Source: Planctomycetota bacterium (GTDB lineage: Bacteria; Planctomycetota; Planctomycetia; Pirellulales; Pirellulaceae). Taken from it: a DNA stretch of 64,000 nt. A program made the translations under genes and the position numbers. Under the pieces are notes generated by a model. The model was not told the origin of the DNA, did no database searches, and was given only the letters and a program-made list of their open reading frames with translations. Every line of letters starts with the position of its first letter. Position 1 is the stretch's first letter. This document shows positions 27,860 to 36,654 of this stretch, piece after piece. Location of the stretch: positions 62,001-126,000 of the forward strand of contig JAPLNM010000089.1 of NCBI GenBank assembly GCA_026692845.1, given 5' to 3'.

Positions 27860-29086
27860 ATGATGAAACGAAGAGATTTTGGTCAACGGAGTCTAGGGCT
27901 CTCGGCGGGCCTTGCGATTGGCTCGGTACAACCGGGCGGATGGTTGCAAGCGTTGGCAAGCGAACTCCAAGAGCAGGCCGGGACGTCATCGGACTCCGAA
28001 CGCGTCTTGGTGGTGATTCAGCTATCGGGCGGTAATGACGGCCTGAATACCGTGATTCCTTATGGAGATGAAAACTATGCCAAGGCCAGACCTAAGCTTG
28101 CGATTCCCTCCAGCCAGGTCATCAAGCACACCGATCTGTTGGGGTTCCATCCGTCGCTAAAGTCACTTGAGACGAGTTGGTCTGCGAATCGTTTTTCGAT
28201 CGTCCAGGGAGTAGGGTATGCCAAGCCCAACCGTTCCCATTTTGAATCGATGGACATTTGGCACACCTGCCATGCGAAAGAGGATCGAACGCAGACCGGA
28301 TGGATAGGACGCTGGGTTTCTGGGGAATCGGATTCCGATCCGAGCGATTCGGCAGCGATCCATTTGGGTTCAGAGCCTTTGCCATTGGCATGCCAGCAGC
28401 GCGGCGTCCAGGTCCCCTCGCTCGTGTCGTTGGAGCAGATGCGATTGAAGTCCAAGCTTCAGATGGGGCAAGCTGCGCAAGTGGCTTCTGGCAGTTTGCT
28501 TGACTTTGTATCGACCAGCACCGTTGCGGCGTTGCAAGTCAGCGAGCGACTCGAGAAAATACTTGCCCAACCCGACACCTCGGGAGACTTTCCGAAAACA
28601 TTGCTGGGTGAAAAACTTCGGGCCATCTCGAGGCTCATTCTCGCGGGCGTCAAGACGCGGGTCTATTACGTAACGCTCGATGGTTTCGATACGCACGCGA
28701 ACCAACCCGACATTCACGCAACGCTTCTGAGGCAATGGTCCGAGGCCCTCGCGGCCTTTCTTTCCCGGCTTGAGCGCTCAGGCCATCAGGACCGGGTATT
28801 GGTGATGACCTTTAGCGAGTTCGGGCGCCGGGTGGCTGAGAACGCAAGCCAAGGGACCGATCACGGAGCCGCAGCGCCGATCTTTTTGGCCGGCCCGAAA
28901 CTCGGAAAGCTAGTCCGAGGGCTTCATCCGGAACTGGAAGATCTCGACGATGGGGATCTGCGTTTCGGGATCGACTTTCGAGCCGTCTATGCCGCAGTCT
29001 TGGACGGGTGGCTCAAGGCAGATAGTCGCAAGGCGCTCGATAGCGATTTTCGATCCGCAGGGAGCGATTTAGGACTCTTTACCTAG
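27860..29086 (+). CDS. DUF1501 domain protein (DUF1800 partner)
   Basis: Exported DUF1501 family protein, about 408 residues from ATG 27860; two adjacent ATGs start MMKRRDFGQRSLGLSAGLAIG, a twin-arginine-type signal (KRRDF). The family core is clear: VLVVIQLSGGNDGLNTVIPY, LGFHPSLKSLETSW, GVGYAKPNRSHFESMDIWHTC, YVTLDGFDTHANQP, VLVMTFSEFGRRVAENASQGTDHGAAAPIFLAG. The length is shorter than the DUF1501 protein at 2.7 kb and the two belong to different subgroups. A DUF1800/DUF1501 pair is a widespread, functionally uncharacterised planctomycete unit. Confidence 0.92.
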   Translation: MMKRRDFGQRSLGLSAGLAIGSVQPGGWLQALASELQEQAGTSSDSERVLVVIQLSGGNDGLNTVIPYGDENYAKARPKLAIPSSQVIKHTDLLGFHPSLKSLETSWSANRFSIVQGVGYAKPNRSHFESMDIWHTCHAKEDRTQTGWIGRWVSGESDSDPSDSAAIHLGSEPLPLACQQRGVQVPSLVSLEQMRLKSKLQMGQAAQVASGSLLDFVSTSTVAALQVSERLEKILAQPDTSGDFPKTLLGEKLRAISRLILAGVKTRVYYVTLDGFDTHANQPDIHATLLRQWSEALAAFLSRLERSGHQDRVLVMTFSEFGRRVAENASQGTDHGAAAPIFLAGPKLGKLVRGLHPELEDLDDGDLRFGIDFRAVYAAVLDGWLKADSRKALDSDFRSAGSDLGLFT

Positions 29087-29100
29087 AACAAGGATTCTCG

Positions 29101-29607
29101 ATGGATGAGGAATCAGCACTTGCCTTTGCGCTGAAAGCGACGGCTTATCACGAAGCCGGCCATGCCGTCATGGCCATGTTCTTGGATCGATCGATTCAAA
29201 AGGTGACCATTGCGCCGGGGCAATCGCACTTGGGGACCCAGCGTCTTGGTGCCTGCCATCTGCAAAAGGGAAAATCCCGTGGATCGCGCGATTACTGGGA
29301 GGATGAAATCATGATCTTTTTGGCGGGCATGGTCGCCGAATCCCAGATCACAGGCCGGTATTGCCACCAGGGCGCTGCTCAGGATTTACGGTTCGTGCGC
29401 AGGATGCTTCAGAGCAGAAACGATGGCGAAAAGCAGCTCGAAAGGCTCGAGAAACGACTGCTTGCCAAGACCGAACACCACTTGCTCGATGCCGAGCAAT
29501 GGCGCGCCGTCGAATCGATTGCTGCGGAATTGATTCGGACCGAGACAATCAGCGGCAGAGCGGCGAAACATCTCTACGAGCTGGCTCTTCGAGACCTGCA
29601 GCGATGA
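29101..29607 (+). CDS. Stand-alone M41 (FtsH-like) peptidase domain protein
   Basis: 168 residues beginning MDEESALAFALKATAYHEAGHAV, with the HEAGH zinc site at H17-H21, the hallmark of FtsH peptidases. Later blocks DEIMIFLAGMVAESQITGRY and GAAQDLRFVRRML resemble the second half of the M41 domain, where the third metal ligand Asp lies in the AAQD stretch. There is no AAA+ ATPase and no membrane anchor. Such small M41-only proteins are known as single genes of unknown role. Its stop overlaps the next gene's ATG (ATGA), giving translational coupling to the lipid-kinase gene. Confidence 0.82.
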   Translation: MDEESALAFALKATAYHEAGHAVMAMFLDRSIQKVTIAPGQSHLGTQRLGACHLQKGKSRGSRDYWEDEIMIFLAGMVAESQITGRYCHQGAAQDLRFVRRMLQSRNDGEKQLERLEKRLLAKTEHHLLDAEQWRAVESIAAELIRTETISGRAAKHLYELALRDLQR

Positions 29608-30503
29608 ACGCAGACCCAGCCCGTCACATAGTGATCTCTGCGAACCCAAAGTCCGGGTCCAAGAGCGGATTGGAAAAAGCGCATCGGCTCAAGGATCTCC
29701 TAGCCAACGAGGGTTGGAAGGTCGATTTGACAACCGACTTGGACCACATGCAGCAGATCGTCGAAGGCTCGCACCAGCGAGGCGAATTGAGAACCGTCGT
29801 TTCGGCCGGTGGCGATGGGACCGTTTCTGCGGTTCTGAATCGAATTCCAAGCCGAATCCCACTGACGATTTTCCCGCTGGGCTCCGAAAACCTATTGGCT
29901 CAGGAGTTTAAGCTTCCTCGCGAGCCAAGTGGCGTGATACCGTTGGTCCAGAAGATGGCCACACGGCAACTCGATTTGTTTCGGGCCAATGGGACTCTTT
30001 TTTTGCTCATGGCCAGTGTCGGTTTTGATGCCCAGGTCGTGCGCATGGTCCACGAATCGCGACGGTCCCATATCACACGATGGGCCTACCGTTTAGCGGC
30101 CCTTAAAGCGATCCAATCCTATCGCTGGCCGACACTGAGTATCGAGGGCAATTTCCAAGGGCGTTGGGAGTCCCTCGGCACGTGCCACTGGCTATTTGCC
30201 TTCAATGTCCCACGGTACGCTGCGGGGATTCATATCATCGACGATGCGCTGGTCGATGATGGACTGCTCGACGTCGGAATGCTCACAGGGGGCAACGCGA
30301 TGATCGGCTTATGGAATTACCTGAGCGTCGCTTTGGGGACGCACCGCAGGAGCCCGCGGTGGAGGGAGTGCCGAGTCAACGCTTTACGCGTCTTCAGTTC
30401 GCAAGGGCAGGGCGGGTATCAACTCGATGGGGATTGGGGAGGCCCGCTGCCACTGGAGATTGTCCACACCGGGACCAAGGCGACGTTGGTCGTTCCGGAT
30501 TGA
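29604..30503 (+). CDS. Diacylglycerol kinase catalytic-domain (lipid kinase) protein
   Basis: DAGK/YegS-type lipid kinase, 299 residues from ATG 29604 (MNADPARHIVISANPKSG). The ATP-binding core is VSAGGDGTVSAVLNRI with GGDGT at 69-73, followed by IFPLGSENLLAQEF, LLMASVGFDAQVVRMVH and DDALVDDGLLDVGML, all family blocks. The usual NPxSG opening is NPKSG. It presumably phosphorylates a diacylglycerol-like or undecaprenol-like lipid at the membrane face. The first bases overlap the M41-like gene, so production of the two is linked. Confidence 0.9.
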   Translation: MNADPARHIVISANPKSGSKSGLEKAHRLKDLLANEGWKVDLTTDLDHMQQIVEGSHQRGELRTVVSAGGDGTVSAVLNRIPSRIPLTIFPLGSENLLAQEFKLPREPSGVIPLVQKMATRQLDLFRANGTLFLLMASVGFDAQVVRMVHESRRSHITRWAYRLAALKAIQSYRWPTLSIEGNFQGRWESLGTCHWLFAFNVPRYAAGIHIIDDALVDDGLLDVGMLTGGNAMIGLWNYLSVALGTHRRSPRWRECRVNALRVFSSQGQGGYQLDGDWGGPLPLEIVHTGTKATLVVPD

Positions 30504-30545
30504 AAATTCGCAAAAAGATGGTCGCTTCGAGCGGCCGATGCTGCT

Positions 30546-31661
30546 TTATCGCTTGACCCGTGAAAACGGTTCAGCGCTCAGACGTACAGTGGGCAAATAG
30601 TCTTGGGTCTCGTCTTTGATTTCCTCGACGGTCTCGCTGAAGCGATCGAAGTCCTTGTCATTGAATTGGATTTCGGTCGTTGGGTCTTTGAATTCGATAC
30701 GGGACATCAATTCGAATGGGGATTTGGAATTGCTCGACTTCGCAGCCCGGTGAAAGTACTCCACGATGAATGGAAAATAAGGCAGCTTGGTCGAACGGCT
30801 CAGTGTCAAGCGAGCTTCGGTCGGTAGATTTGGCGAGGGGCTCCCGATATCGCTGTTCATGTTGTCGATCGGCGCGTTGCCAGCGATTCGCGTCGGCTCG
30901 GTCCGAAGGCGTCCGACGAGTTGCCATACGTCCGCCCCGCCGATCTTGCCACTGACTGCCTTGTACCAGTTGTAGCGGTGATAGAGTCCCCGGAGCAATT
31001 CGGCCTGACCTCCGACGGCCAGCAGCAGATGGACTTCGGGTCGTGTGTCAGGGTACTGCATACTGCTGGGTATGCTCTGAAGCACTTGGTCGAGGATGAT
31101 ACGTTTTGGAGGGGAGTTAGGGCTCGACCTAGTCCACATCATTCGACCATCGGAGACTTGGAGCAGATCGAATGCGGTTTCGCCGACTGCGACGCGTGCG
31201 GTGTAGCGAAGCCTGCGCATCGGAGAGTTCGAGAGCGCCTCGGATTTGAGTTCACCGATCAGTAGGGCGCGTTGGCCGTAGACGTTGGTGGTTTGTTGGA
31301 CGCGGCAGTAGATCGACGGGCCCCAAACGGCTTGGCGAACGGCCGCCAGGACCAACTGGTTCGGATCGGTCGTCACGGGCGTGATCGCATCGGTCGATCC
31401 GCTAGCTGATCCGCTGGCTGATCCGGGTGTTTGCAGTGGGGTGGGTAGCTGGGTGGGTATTTGCTTTGGGGGGACTTGCGTGCCGGCAGGGTCTAGCTCT
31501 GTTTGTCGGTAGGCTGCCTGCGGAAAATCTGCTGCTGGGCAGGCCAGGAGTCGGTTCGAACGGTTCCACAGGACCCCTGCACTTAGAAGCACTGCCAGCA
31601 GGAGGACCGGATGGGATCCGGCCAACTTAAAAATGCTAGCAAGTGAAAACCTTGTTTCCAT
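30546..31661 (-). CDS. Hypothetical secreted protein, LolA-like region
   Basis: 371 residues from ATG 31661. An N-terminal hydrophobic segment (HPVLLLAVLLSAGVLW, about 17-32) acts as signal or anchor. A Pro/Gln/Ser/Gly-rich linker with short GSAS repeats follows. The rest, from about residue 100, reads LAAVRQAVWGPSIYCRVQQTTNVYGQ, RYTARVAVGETAFDLLQVSDGRMMWT and later beta-rich blocks. This resembles the LolA/LolB-type barrel of periplasmic lipoprotein carriers, but I cannot assign it firmly. Convergent with the lipid-kinase gene (42 bp gap). Confidence 0.6.
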   Translation of the reverse strand: METRFSLASIFKLAGSHPVLLLAVLLSAGVLWNRSNRLLACPAADFPQAAYRQTELDPAGTQVPPKQIPTQLPTPLQTPGSASGSASGSTDAITPVTTDPNQLVLAAVRQAVWGPSIYCRVQQTTNVYGQRALLIGELKSEALSNSPMRRLRYTARVAVGETAFDLLQVSDGRMMWTRSSPNSPPKRIILDQVLQSIPSSMQYPDTRPEVHLLLAVGGQAELLRGLYHRYNWYKAVSGKIGGADVWQLVGRLRTEPTRIAGNAPIDNMNSDIGSPSPNLPTEARLTLSRSTKLPYFPFIVEYFHRAAKSSNSKSPFELMSRIEFKDPTTEIQFNDKDFDRFSETVEEIKDETQDYLPTVRLSAEPFSRVKR

Positions 31662-31887
31662 GGTCGAGTCGTACCGATTTTATCAAAGAAAACGAAAGCG
31701 TAGTGCCGAACATAGATTCCAGACGCGCCTCGAATTCCGCTTTTGAGGCTCCTGACGGATCTGCATGCCAGAGCAACACTGCATGGGATTGTAGGTTTGT
31801 CGGAGGGTTCGCGTCCAGGTGGAAACAATCGGTCGTAACTGCCTAGCGCGAAGCTGGCTTGACCCAAGTCATTCCTAGGGGAATCGC

Positions 31888-33078
31888 ATGAAAAAGATTA
31901 GGTATTTAAGCGTGATAGCCGCATTGGGTTTGGCTGCACCAAGCTTCGGGGGCGAGCCCGCAATTCGACACAATATGCCGCCTGCTGCACGTCTGGCCGA
32001 ACCTGGCCCGATGGTAGGCGGACCTGGTCCTGGTGTTTTGACACCTGAGACCATCCCAGTACCTGGGTACGGGGCAGGGGTACCGACGCCCACGACTCAG
32101 ATTTTGTTCAATCAGCCTCAGTCGATGAAGATATCGTACGACGTCGTCGGCGATGGTTCATTTACCAGCGACTGCTTGATCGTCCCGGGTCGGTTGGAGT
32201 TTGCCCAGGGGGGCATTTATCGGCTTAAGCTTACGGATGTATCCGGACGCGAGGGAGTCGAGTTGTATCCGACCGTCGAGGTCGGGCTCTCAAATCCTCG
32301 CACTGCGGCATACCTTGCTCACAACGCGATCTCGATTCAGTTTACCGAGGAAGACCTCGATCAAGCTTTGTCGGGGAACTTCGTGACCAAAGTGATTTAC
32401 TTGCCGGACCCTGAGTTTCAGGGTGAGGTGATCTCGGGTATCGATACTTTGGTCAGCACACGTTTGGAGCCAGGATTGGATCCGATCATCGAAGCCGACC
32501 GACGCGGTTCGATTCTAGCGATTGTTCGCCTTGGAAATAAAGACATCGAGCTGACGGCTGCGGCGTACGCCAACGGCGGAGCACCGGGGATGATGGGTCC
32601 TGGGGGCATGATGGGTCCTGGAGGCATGTGCGGTCCAGACGGTCGGCCGATCGATCCGATGAGTGTTCCACCGAATATGGTCGCTGGAGTTACAGCACCT
32701 CAATACGGGATGACCTACAGTGGTACGCCGATCGGCTTGCCTGGTCCTCCGCACATTCCATTTGGGCATCCGGCCGGTTTGCAGCAGCATGTGATGAGGA
32801 ACAAGACACACATGCACATTCCTGATCCGGTCGACAAGATGAAGATGACGGTTCGTCAGCAGCCTGGATATAGCTATCCAACGCCACCGAGCCACATCCG
32901 AATCCGCGAGCAGAACATCCATCCTGGCTATCCATCGGGTCGGCCTGGGTTCTACCATGCAAGTCGACCGGTTCCCTCGAACCAATACGGCGGGGCCCAA
33001 GGTCCTGGACCTGGCGGTGCGGGCGGAGTCGGTCCAAACGGCGAATACTGCCCACCGGGCAGTCCCCAAATTCGCTAA
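31888..33078 (+). CDS. Secreted Gly/Met/Pro-rich protein, paralogue A
   Basis: 396 residues with a Sec signal peptide (MKKIRYLSVIAALGLAAPSFG). An immunoglobulin-like beta domain is suggested by FAQGGIYRLKLTDVSGREGVELYPTVEV and FVTKVIYLPDPEFQGEVISG, followed by ADRRGSILAIVRLG. The middle holds GGAPGMMGPGGMMGPGGM repeats and the end is rich in Gly, Pro, His and Tyr. No family name is known to me, but the same domain recurs in the next gene (paralogue B). The ATG at 31888 is confirmed by the signal peptide. Probably part of the cell surface. Confidence 0.75.
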   Translation: MKKIRYLSVIAALGLAAPSFGGEPAIRHNMPPAARLAEPGPMVGGPGPGVLTPETIPVPGYGAGVPTPTTQILFNQPQSMKISYDVVGDGSFTSDCLIVPGRLEFAQGGIYRLKLTDVSGREGVELYPTVEVGLSNPRTAAYLAHNAISIQFTEEDLDQALSGNFVTKVIYLPDPEFQGEVISGIDTLVSTRLEPGLDPIIEADRRGSILAIVRLGNKDIELTAAAYANGGAPGMMGPGGMMGPGGMCGPDGRPIDPMSVPPNMVAGVTAPQYGMTYSGTPIGLPGPPHIPFGHPAGLQQHVMRNKTHMHIPDPVDKMKMTVRQQPGYSYPTPPSHIRIREQNIHPGYPSGRPGFYHASRPVPSNQYGGAQGPGPGGAGGVGPNGEYCPPGSPQIR

Positions 33079-33141
33079 CGCCGATTCGCTAATGTCGATT
33101 CGCTAGCGTCACGTTAGCGAATCCTTGGATGAATATTCATG

Positions 33142-33174
33142 AATAGTCCCGGGTCGTCTGGGACTATTTCTTTA
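33142..33174 (+). terminator. Likely factor-independent terminator after paralogue A
   Basis: AATAGTCCC paired with GGGACTATT around a nine-base loop, followed by TCTTT. It lies 64 bp past the stop of paralogue A. An adjacent cluster of GATTCGCTA / TAGCGAATC repeats at 33070-33122 can form a second hairpin. Confidence 0.6.
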
Positions 33175-33209
33175 CCGATGCGAACCGATGCGAACCGGTA
33201 GGATCCAGC

Positions 33210-34070
33210 ATGTTCCGACACATTTCCTTCCCGACGATGGTCCTAGGATGGGTCGCGCTGATCGTGATCTGTACCCTAGCGGTGCTCTTTAGCAATGTGG
33301 CGATGGGCCAGGCGCCTTATACCGCCTCGTCGAATGCTAGACTGCCCAGCGGCGCACGAGCGCTTCTGGACGATGAGATGATTCCCGGTGCGATCGGTTC
33401 GATTCAATTGCAGCGCAAGCCCCAGCTGCGGGGAGCTTGGCAAGCCATCGAGGTTCGGGGTCCGAAGGGAGTCCGATTCAACTTGGCCGAGGCCGGGCAG
33501 TTTGCGCCCGACATCCCATCGCCGGCCCGATTGGGGTTGCTCGTCGGTGCGGTCTATCGCCTGCGACTGACGGGTGTCGAGGGAGATCCGGATTTGGAGC
33601 TTTTCCCTACGATCGAAGTGATCGACAAGACCTGTCCGCCGGCAGAGCGAGAGCACCGGTTTCCGATCCCGATCGAGATCGACGAGAGTGATATCACCGA
33701 CGCGGCTCGCGGGGAATTGGTCATGCGAGTGATCTATCTCGAGGACTCTGAGGTGGCCGAACCGGTCGATACGGCTGGAAAACCGCAGCGGGTTCTGGAT
33801 ATCCGTCCAACCCAAAACGCACTTCGTACGGCCGATCAACTCGGACGCCCCGTCGCGATTCTTCGGATGGGCTCTCGAGTTCCCAACGTGACCCAAGGTC
33901 AAGATTGGTTGGAGTTTCTCTACCACTGCCCACCTTGGACCACCCTCAAACCAGTCCCAACCAAACAGATGCTTATCGATCAAGGCCGTTGGCCGATTAT
34001 CGAGTACCCAAATGCTGCTCCGAACGCAGCCCCAAGTGCTACCTCGGGTTCGATCAGCGATTCGAAGTAG
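33210..34070 (+). CDS. Secreted protein, paralogue B
   Basis: 286 residues with a signal sequence (VLGWVALIVICTLAVLFSNVAMG). It shares the core of paralogue A: VYRLRLTGVEGDPDLELFPTIEV, ELVMRVIYLEDSEVAEPV and ADQLGRPVAILRMGSRVP, but lacks its Gly/Met-rich extension. It ends with TLKPVPTKQMLIDQGRWPIIEYP, then a low-complexity Ala/Asn/Ser tail. The order A, B, then the DUF11 lipoprotein suggests that the three work together, perhaps in the outer layer. Function unknown. Confidence 0.75.
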   Translation: MFRHISFPTMVLGWVALIVICTLAVLFSNVAMGQAPYTASSNARLPSGARALLDDEMIPGAIGSIQLQRKPQLRGAWQAIEVRGPKGVRFNLAEAGQFAPDIPSPARLGLLVGAVYRLRLTGVEGDPDLELFPTIEVIDKTCPPAEREHRFPIPIEIDESDITDAARGELVMRVIYLEDSEVAEPVDTAGKPQRVLDIRPTQNALRTADQLGRPVAILRMGSRVPNVTQGQDWLEFLYHCPPWTTLKPVPTKQMLIDQGRWPIIEYPNAAPNAAPSATSGSISDSK

Positions 34071-34138
34071 TCCTTAGGCGATGACAAACGCAAAACAGGA
34101 TCTGCCCAAAACGATCTGCCCAGAATAAGGACCGTTTC

Positions 34139-35677
34139 ATGACCCATCGGCCAAATGCATCGACACTCGGTGTAATGCTCCTGCTGTGCGTTGGCTCAAC
34201 CCTCGGATGCGCCACGGGCACGTCGATGCTCGCTACGGGTTCGACGGCCAGAGTCGATCGAGCGTCGCGTGCGAAAGCGGTTCAGCCAGTTCAGCCAGTT
34301 CAGCATCTCGAGCCGGTTCAACCATCGGCAGCGCAGCCTAAGAGCCCCAATAGCCCTGAGAGCTACGCGGTCGCTCGTACCCCATCGATGGTAGGTCCTC
34401 AGTTTGTCGACCCATCGGCAAAAGTCAGCGGGTCTCCTTATCAGACCGTCGGTCATCGGCGTGCCATCAGCGGAACCCCTTTGGCAGGCTTAGCAGCGCC
34501 AGGCCAGGGTTCGCCAGGCCAAGGTTTGCCAGGCCAAGGTTTGCCAGGCCAGGGGGCCGGCTCGGGAGTGGCGGTTGCGTGCGAGCCTTCGGGCCAAGCG
34601 ATGCAGCCCGAGGGTGCTTGTGCCTGCCATGCCCACGGTCCTTATCGCCCCCTATTCCCAAACCGGATTGGAGGCCGATTGCTGGCTTGCAAAGGGGGCT
34701 GTCAAGTCCCTCATGAGGGACCGTGCCCCGAAGGCCCTTGCCAGCCGGATTGCGAGCTACAGTCTCGCTGCATGGACCCTCAAGAATACATATTCGACGG
34801 CGGGGATCGCGATCCACCGGTTCGGCTCCGAGAGGATCTGACTCAGGTTGGATTGGACCCTGAGGACACTGTGATTCAGTACACGACCAAAACCGGCATG
34901 ACCGAGGTACAAGCCGGCTGCCGGGTCGCGATTTACGCGCCGAGGTTCGGCAGTGTCCGGAAGCGAACCGGGGTGCTCGAGTCGGAACTGGCGCTTCGAC
35001 CTCAATCGGCCGACTTGCCTGCCGGTCCGGGGATGATCAAGGAAAAGTTGCCACCGATCCAAGTGTCGGCACCTCTGAAAGCTAACACCAAAGATACGGT
35101 ACGTGTGGTCGAAGCGTTCTTGGATCGCCAGCGTCCGATGCCTGCCGAATTGGTCCTGCCCATGGGCGAAATCAGCGATGCGTTCAAGCCTTACGAGGAT
35201 CTGGACATCATTCGAAATGGGAACATCAAGATCACCGACCCGGCCAAGCTAGCCATTGCAACGGCTGCTGCTAGGATCTGGTCGAACATCGACGCCTTGG
35301 CGGTCTTGATCGATGGCCAAGAAGCAGCCGTCCTGGTGGATCAAAAGCAACCGCGCGAGTTTACCTTGTACGAGTACAAGGGCGCTCGGGTACGGATTTG
35401 CAAGGTTGCATCCGAGCAGATCGCGAATCCTGGAGATATCGTCTCGTTTACGATTCGCTACGACAACATCGGCGAGCAGCCGGTCTTGAATTTGGTGGTG
35501 AGCGATTCGTTGGCACCGCGTCTGGAATACATCGAATCCTCGCAGCAGTCGAGCATCGAGGCCCGCTTTTCGACAAGCCCGAACGACGCCGGTTCGTCGG
35601 TCTTGCGATGGGAAATCGACAAAGAGCTCAAGCCAGGCGAAGGTGGATTCGTCCGCTTCGACGTCAAAGTCCGCTAG
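34139..35677 (+). CDS. DUF11-type repeat lipoprotein
   Basis: 512 residues. The signal peptide ends in a lipobox (LLCVGSTLGC), so it is probably a lipoprotein. A low-complexity region with VQPVQ and PGQGLPGQG repeats follows. A Cys-rich patch lies in the middle (GACACHAHGPYRPLFP, CKGGCQVPHEGPCPEGPCQPDCELQSRC). The C-terminal 100 residues are a DUF11 (conserved repeat, beta-sandwich) domain: NPGDIVSFTIRYDNIGEQPVLNLVVSDSLAPRLEYI, EIDKELKPGEGGFVRFDVKV. DUF11 domains are common in planctomycete surface proteins. It is the last gene of the set with paralogues A and B. Confidence 0.8.
   Translation: MTHRPNASTLGVMLLLCVGSTLGCATGTSMLATGSTARVDRASRAKAVQPVQPVQHLEPVQPSAAQPKSPNSPESYAVARTPSMVGPQFVDPSAKVSGSPYQTVGHRRAISGTPLAGLAAPGQGSPGQGLPGQGLPGQGAGSGVAVACEPSGQAMQPEGACACHAHGPYRPLFPNRIGGRLLACKGGCQVPHEGPCPEGPCQPDCELQSRCMDPQEYIFDGGDRDPPVRLREDLTQVGLDPEDTVIQYTTKTGMTEVQAGCRVAIYAPRFGSVRKRTGVLESELALRPQSADLPAGPGMIKEKLPPIQVSAPLKANTKDTVRVVEAFLDRQRPMPAELVLPMGEISDAFKPYEDLDIIRNGNIKITDPAKLAIATAAARIWSNIDALAVLIDGQEAAVLVDQKQPREFTLYEYKGARVRICKVASEQIANPGDIVSFTIRYDNIGEQPVLNLVVSDSLAPRLEYIESSQQSSIEARFSTSPNDAGSSVLRWEIDKELKPGEGGFVRFDVKVR
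34498..34557. repeat. 15-bp minisatellite in DUF11 lipoprotein
   Basis: Four tandem units of the type GCCAGGCCAAGGTTT (34498-34512, 34513-34527, 34528-34542, 34543-34557), coding PGQG-x collagen-like repeats. The frame is preserved. Confidence 0.88.
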
Positions 35678-35742
35678 TCGATCCGCGTTCGAACACGACG
35701 CGCGTTGTCTTCTTGCGTAGATATCTGTCGTACTGACCAAGG

Positions 35743-35761
35743 CGGGGGGGAAATCCCCCCG
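35743..35761. other. G/C-rich hairpin upstream of PEP-CTERM gene
   Basis: CGGGGGG pairs with CCCCCCG around GAAAT. It lies 34 bp before the PEP-CTERM start, inside the probable leader, with no T-tract. It could be a transcript-end structure of the preceding DUF11 gene or a translation control element. Confidence 0.4.
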
Positions 35762-35794
35762 AATTGAGTATCTCGACATAAGGAATCTATCGGT

Positions 35795-36568
35795 ATGAAG
35801 ATCGCTACGTTTTGCATCCCGGCCTCAAAGTTCTCCGTTCGATTGGCTGTTCTGGCTCTGTGTGCCATGTTGTCCTCGGGCGCTGGTTTCGAAGGATCGG
35901 CTCGAGCCACTGTAATAACGTTGGATTTTGCTCAAAACCCAACCTTGCCCTCGGCTCAGGGAATGAGTTTCGCCACGGATTCGGGGCGGCCTGAAAGCGA
36001 CTTTGCATCGATTCTTGATGGCAATCGCTTGATGCTCGACTCCTACACGTCCACGTTGCCAAATACGGATAGGATGGCTTACTACTACAAGGACAATGTT
36101 TTTGACCACACCATCGACCTGGAGATGGAAGTCAGGGTCAAGATCATCGAATCGAGTCCTTTCGGGTTTGGCGTTGCTGTATTCAACGCCAATGCAGCTT
36201 CCCATTTTATTATCAACAAGACAGGGTTTCAGATTTATCAGGTGACCAGTGGCAGTGGATACGACTTCTCGAGCGGATTCAATACGTTCAAATACAAAGG
36301 ATTCGGGGCTACGAACACCTACGAGTTTTTTGTCAACGGAAGCAAGGTCGCTTTTGGATCGCGTCCCGGAGGTTACGCCAACAGCAACCAATTCTATTTT
36401 GGCGATGGGACACCCACGGGGGGAAATGCGCGTGCGGAAGTCCAATACCTTCGCTACAGCAACGTGAATTTATCGAGTGGAGGTGGCGAAGTTCCTGAAC
36501 CGATCTCGCTGGCGACTTGGTCGCTCCTGGCTGGCAGCATCGCTTGGCGCAGAGCTAGACGGCGCTAG
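35795..36568 (+). CDS. Secreted PEP-CTERM protein, LamG/concanavalin-like
   Basis: 257 residues with signal peptide (RLAVLALCAMLSSGAGF region) and a PEP-CTERM sorting tail (residues 233-257: VPEPISLATWSLLAGS, then RRARRR). The body is a single beta-rich domain: FAQNPTLPSAQGMSFATDSG, MEVRVKIIESSPFGFGVAVFNANAASHF, GFNTFKYKGFGATNTYEFFVNG and GNARAEVQYLRYSNVNL, consistent with a jelly-roll (LamG-like) fold. Start ATG 35795. A terminator follows within 10 bp. The substrate or role is unknown. Confidence 0.82.
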   Translation: MKIATFCIPASKFSVRLAVLALCAMLSSGAGFEGSARATVITLDFAQNPTLPSAQGMSFATDSGRPESDFASILDGNRLMLDSYTSTLPNTDRMAYYYKDNVFDHTIDLEMEVRVKIIESSPFGFGVAVFNANAASHFIINKTGFQIYQVTSGSGYDFSSGFNTFKYKGFGATNTYEFFVNGSKVAFGSRPGGYANSNQFYFGDGTPTGGNARAEVQYLRYSNVNLSSGGGEVPEPISLATWSLLAGSIAWRRARRR

Positions 36569-36576
36569 CTCAAGGT

Positions 36577-36605
36577 CACGCCTCAAGCCGAGGCGTGTTT
36601 GGTTT
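36577..36605 (+). terminator. Rho-independent terminator of the PEP-CTERM gene
   Basis: CACGCCTC pairs with GAGGCGTG around AAGCC, followed by TTTGGTTT. It lies 8 bp after the stop codon. Confidence 0.75.
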
Positions 36606-36654
36606 CGCTGCGATTTGCTCCTGGCGTCCACATTCTCGGCCGACGCCGAGAGTG

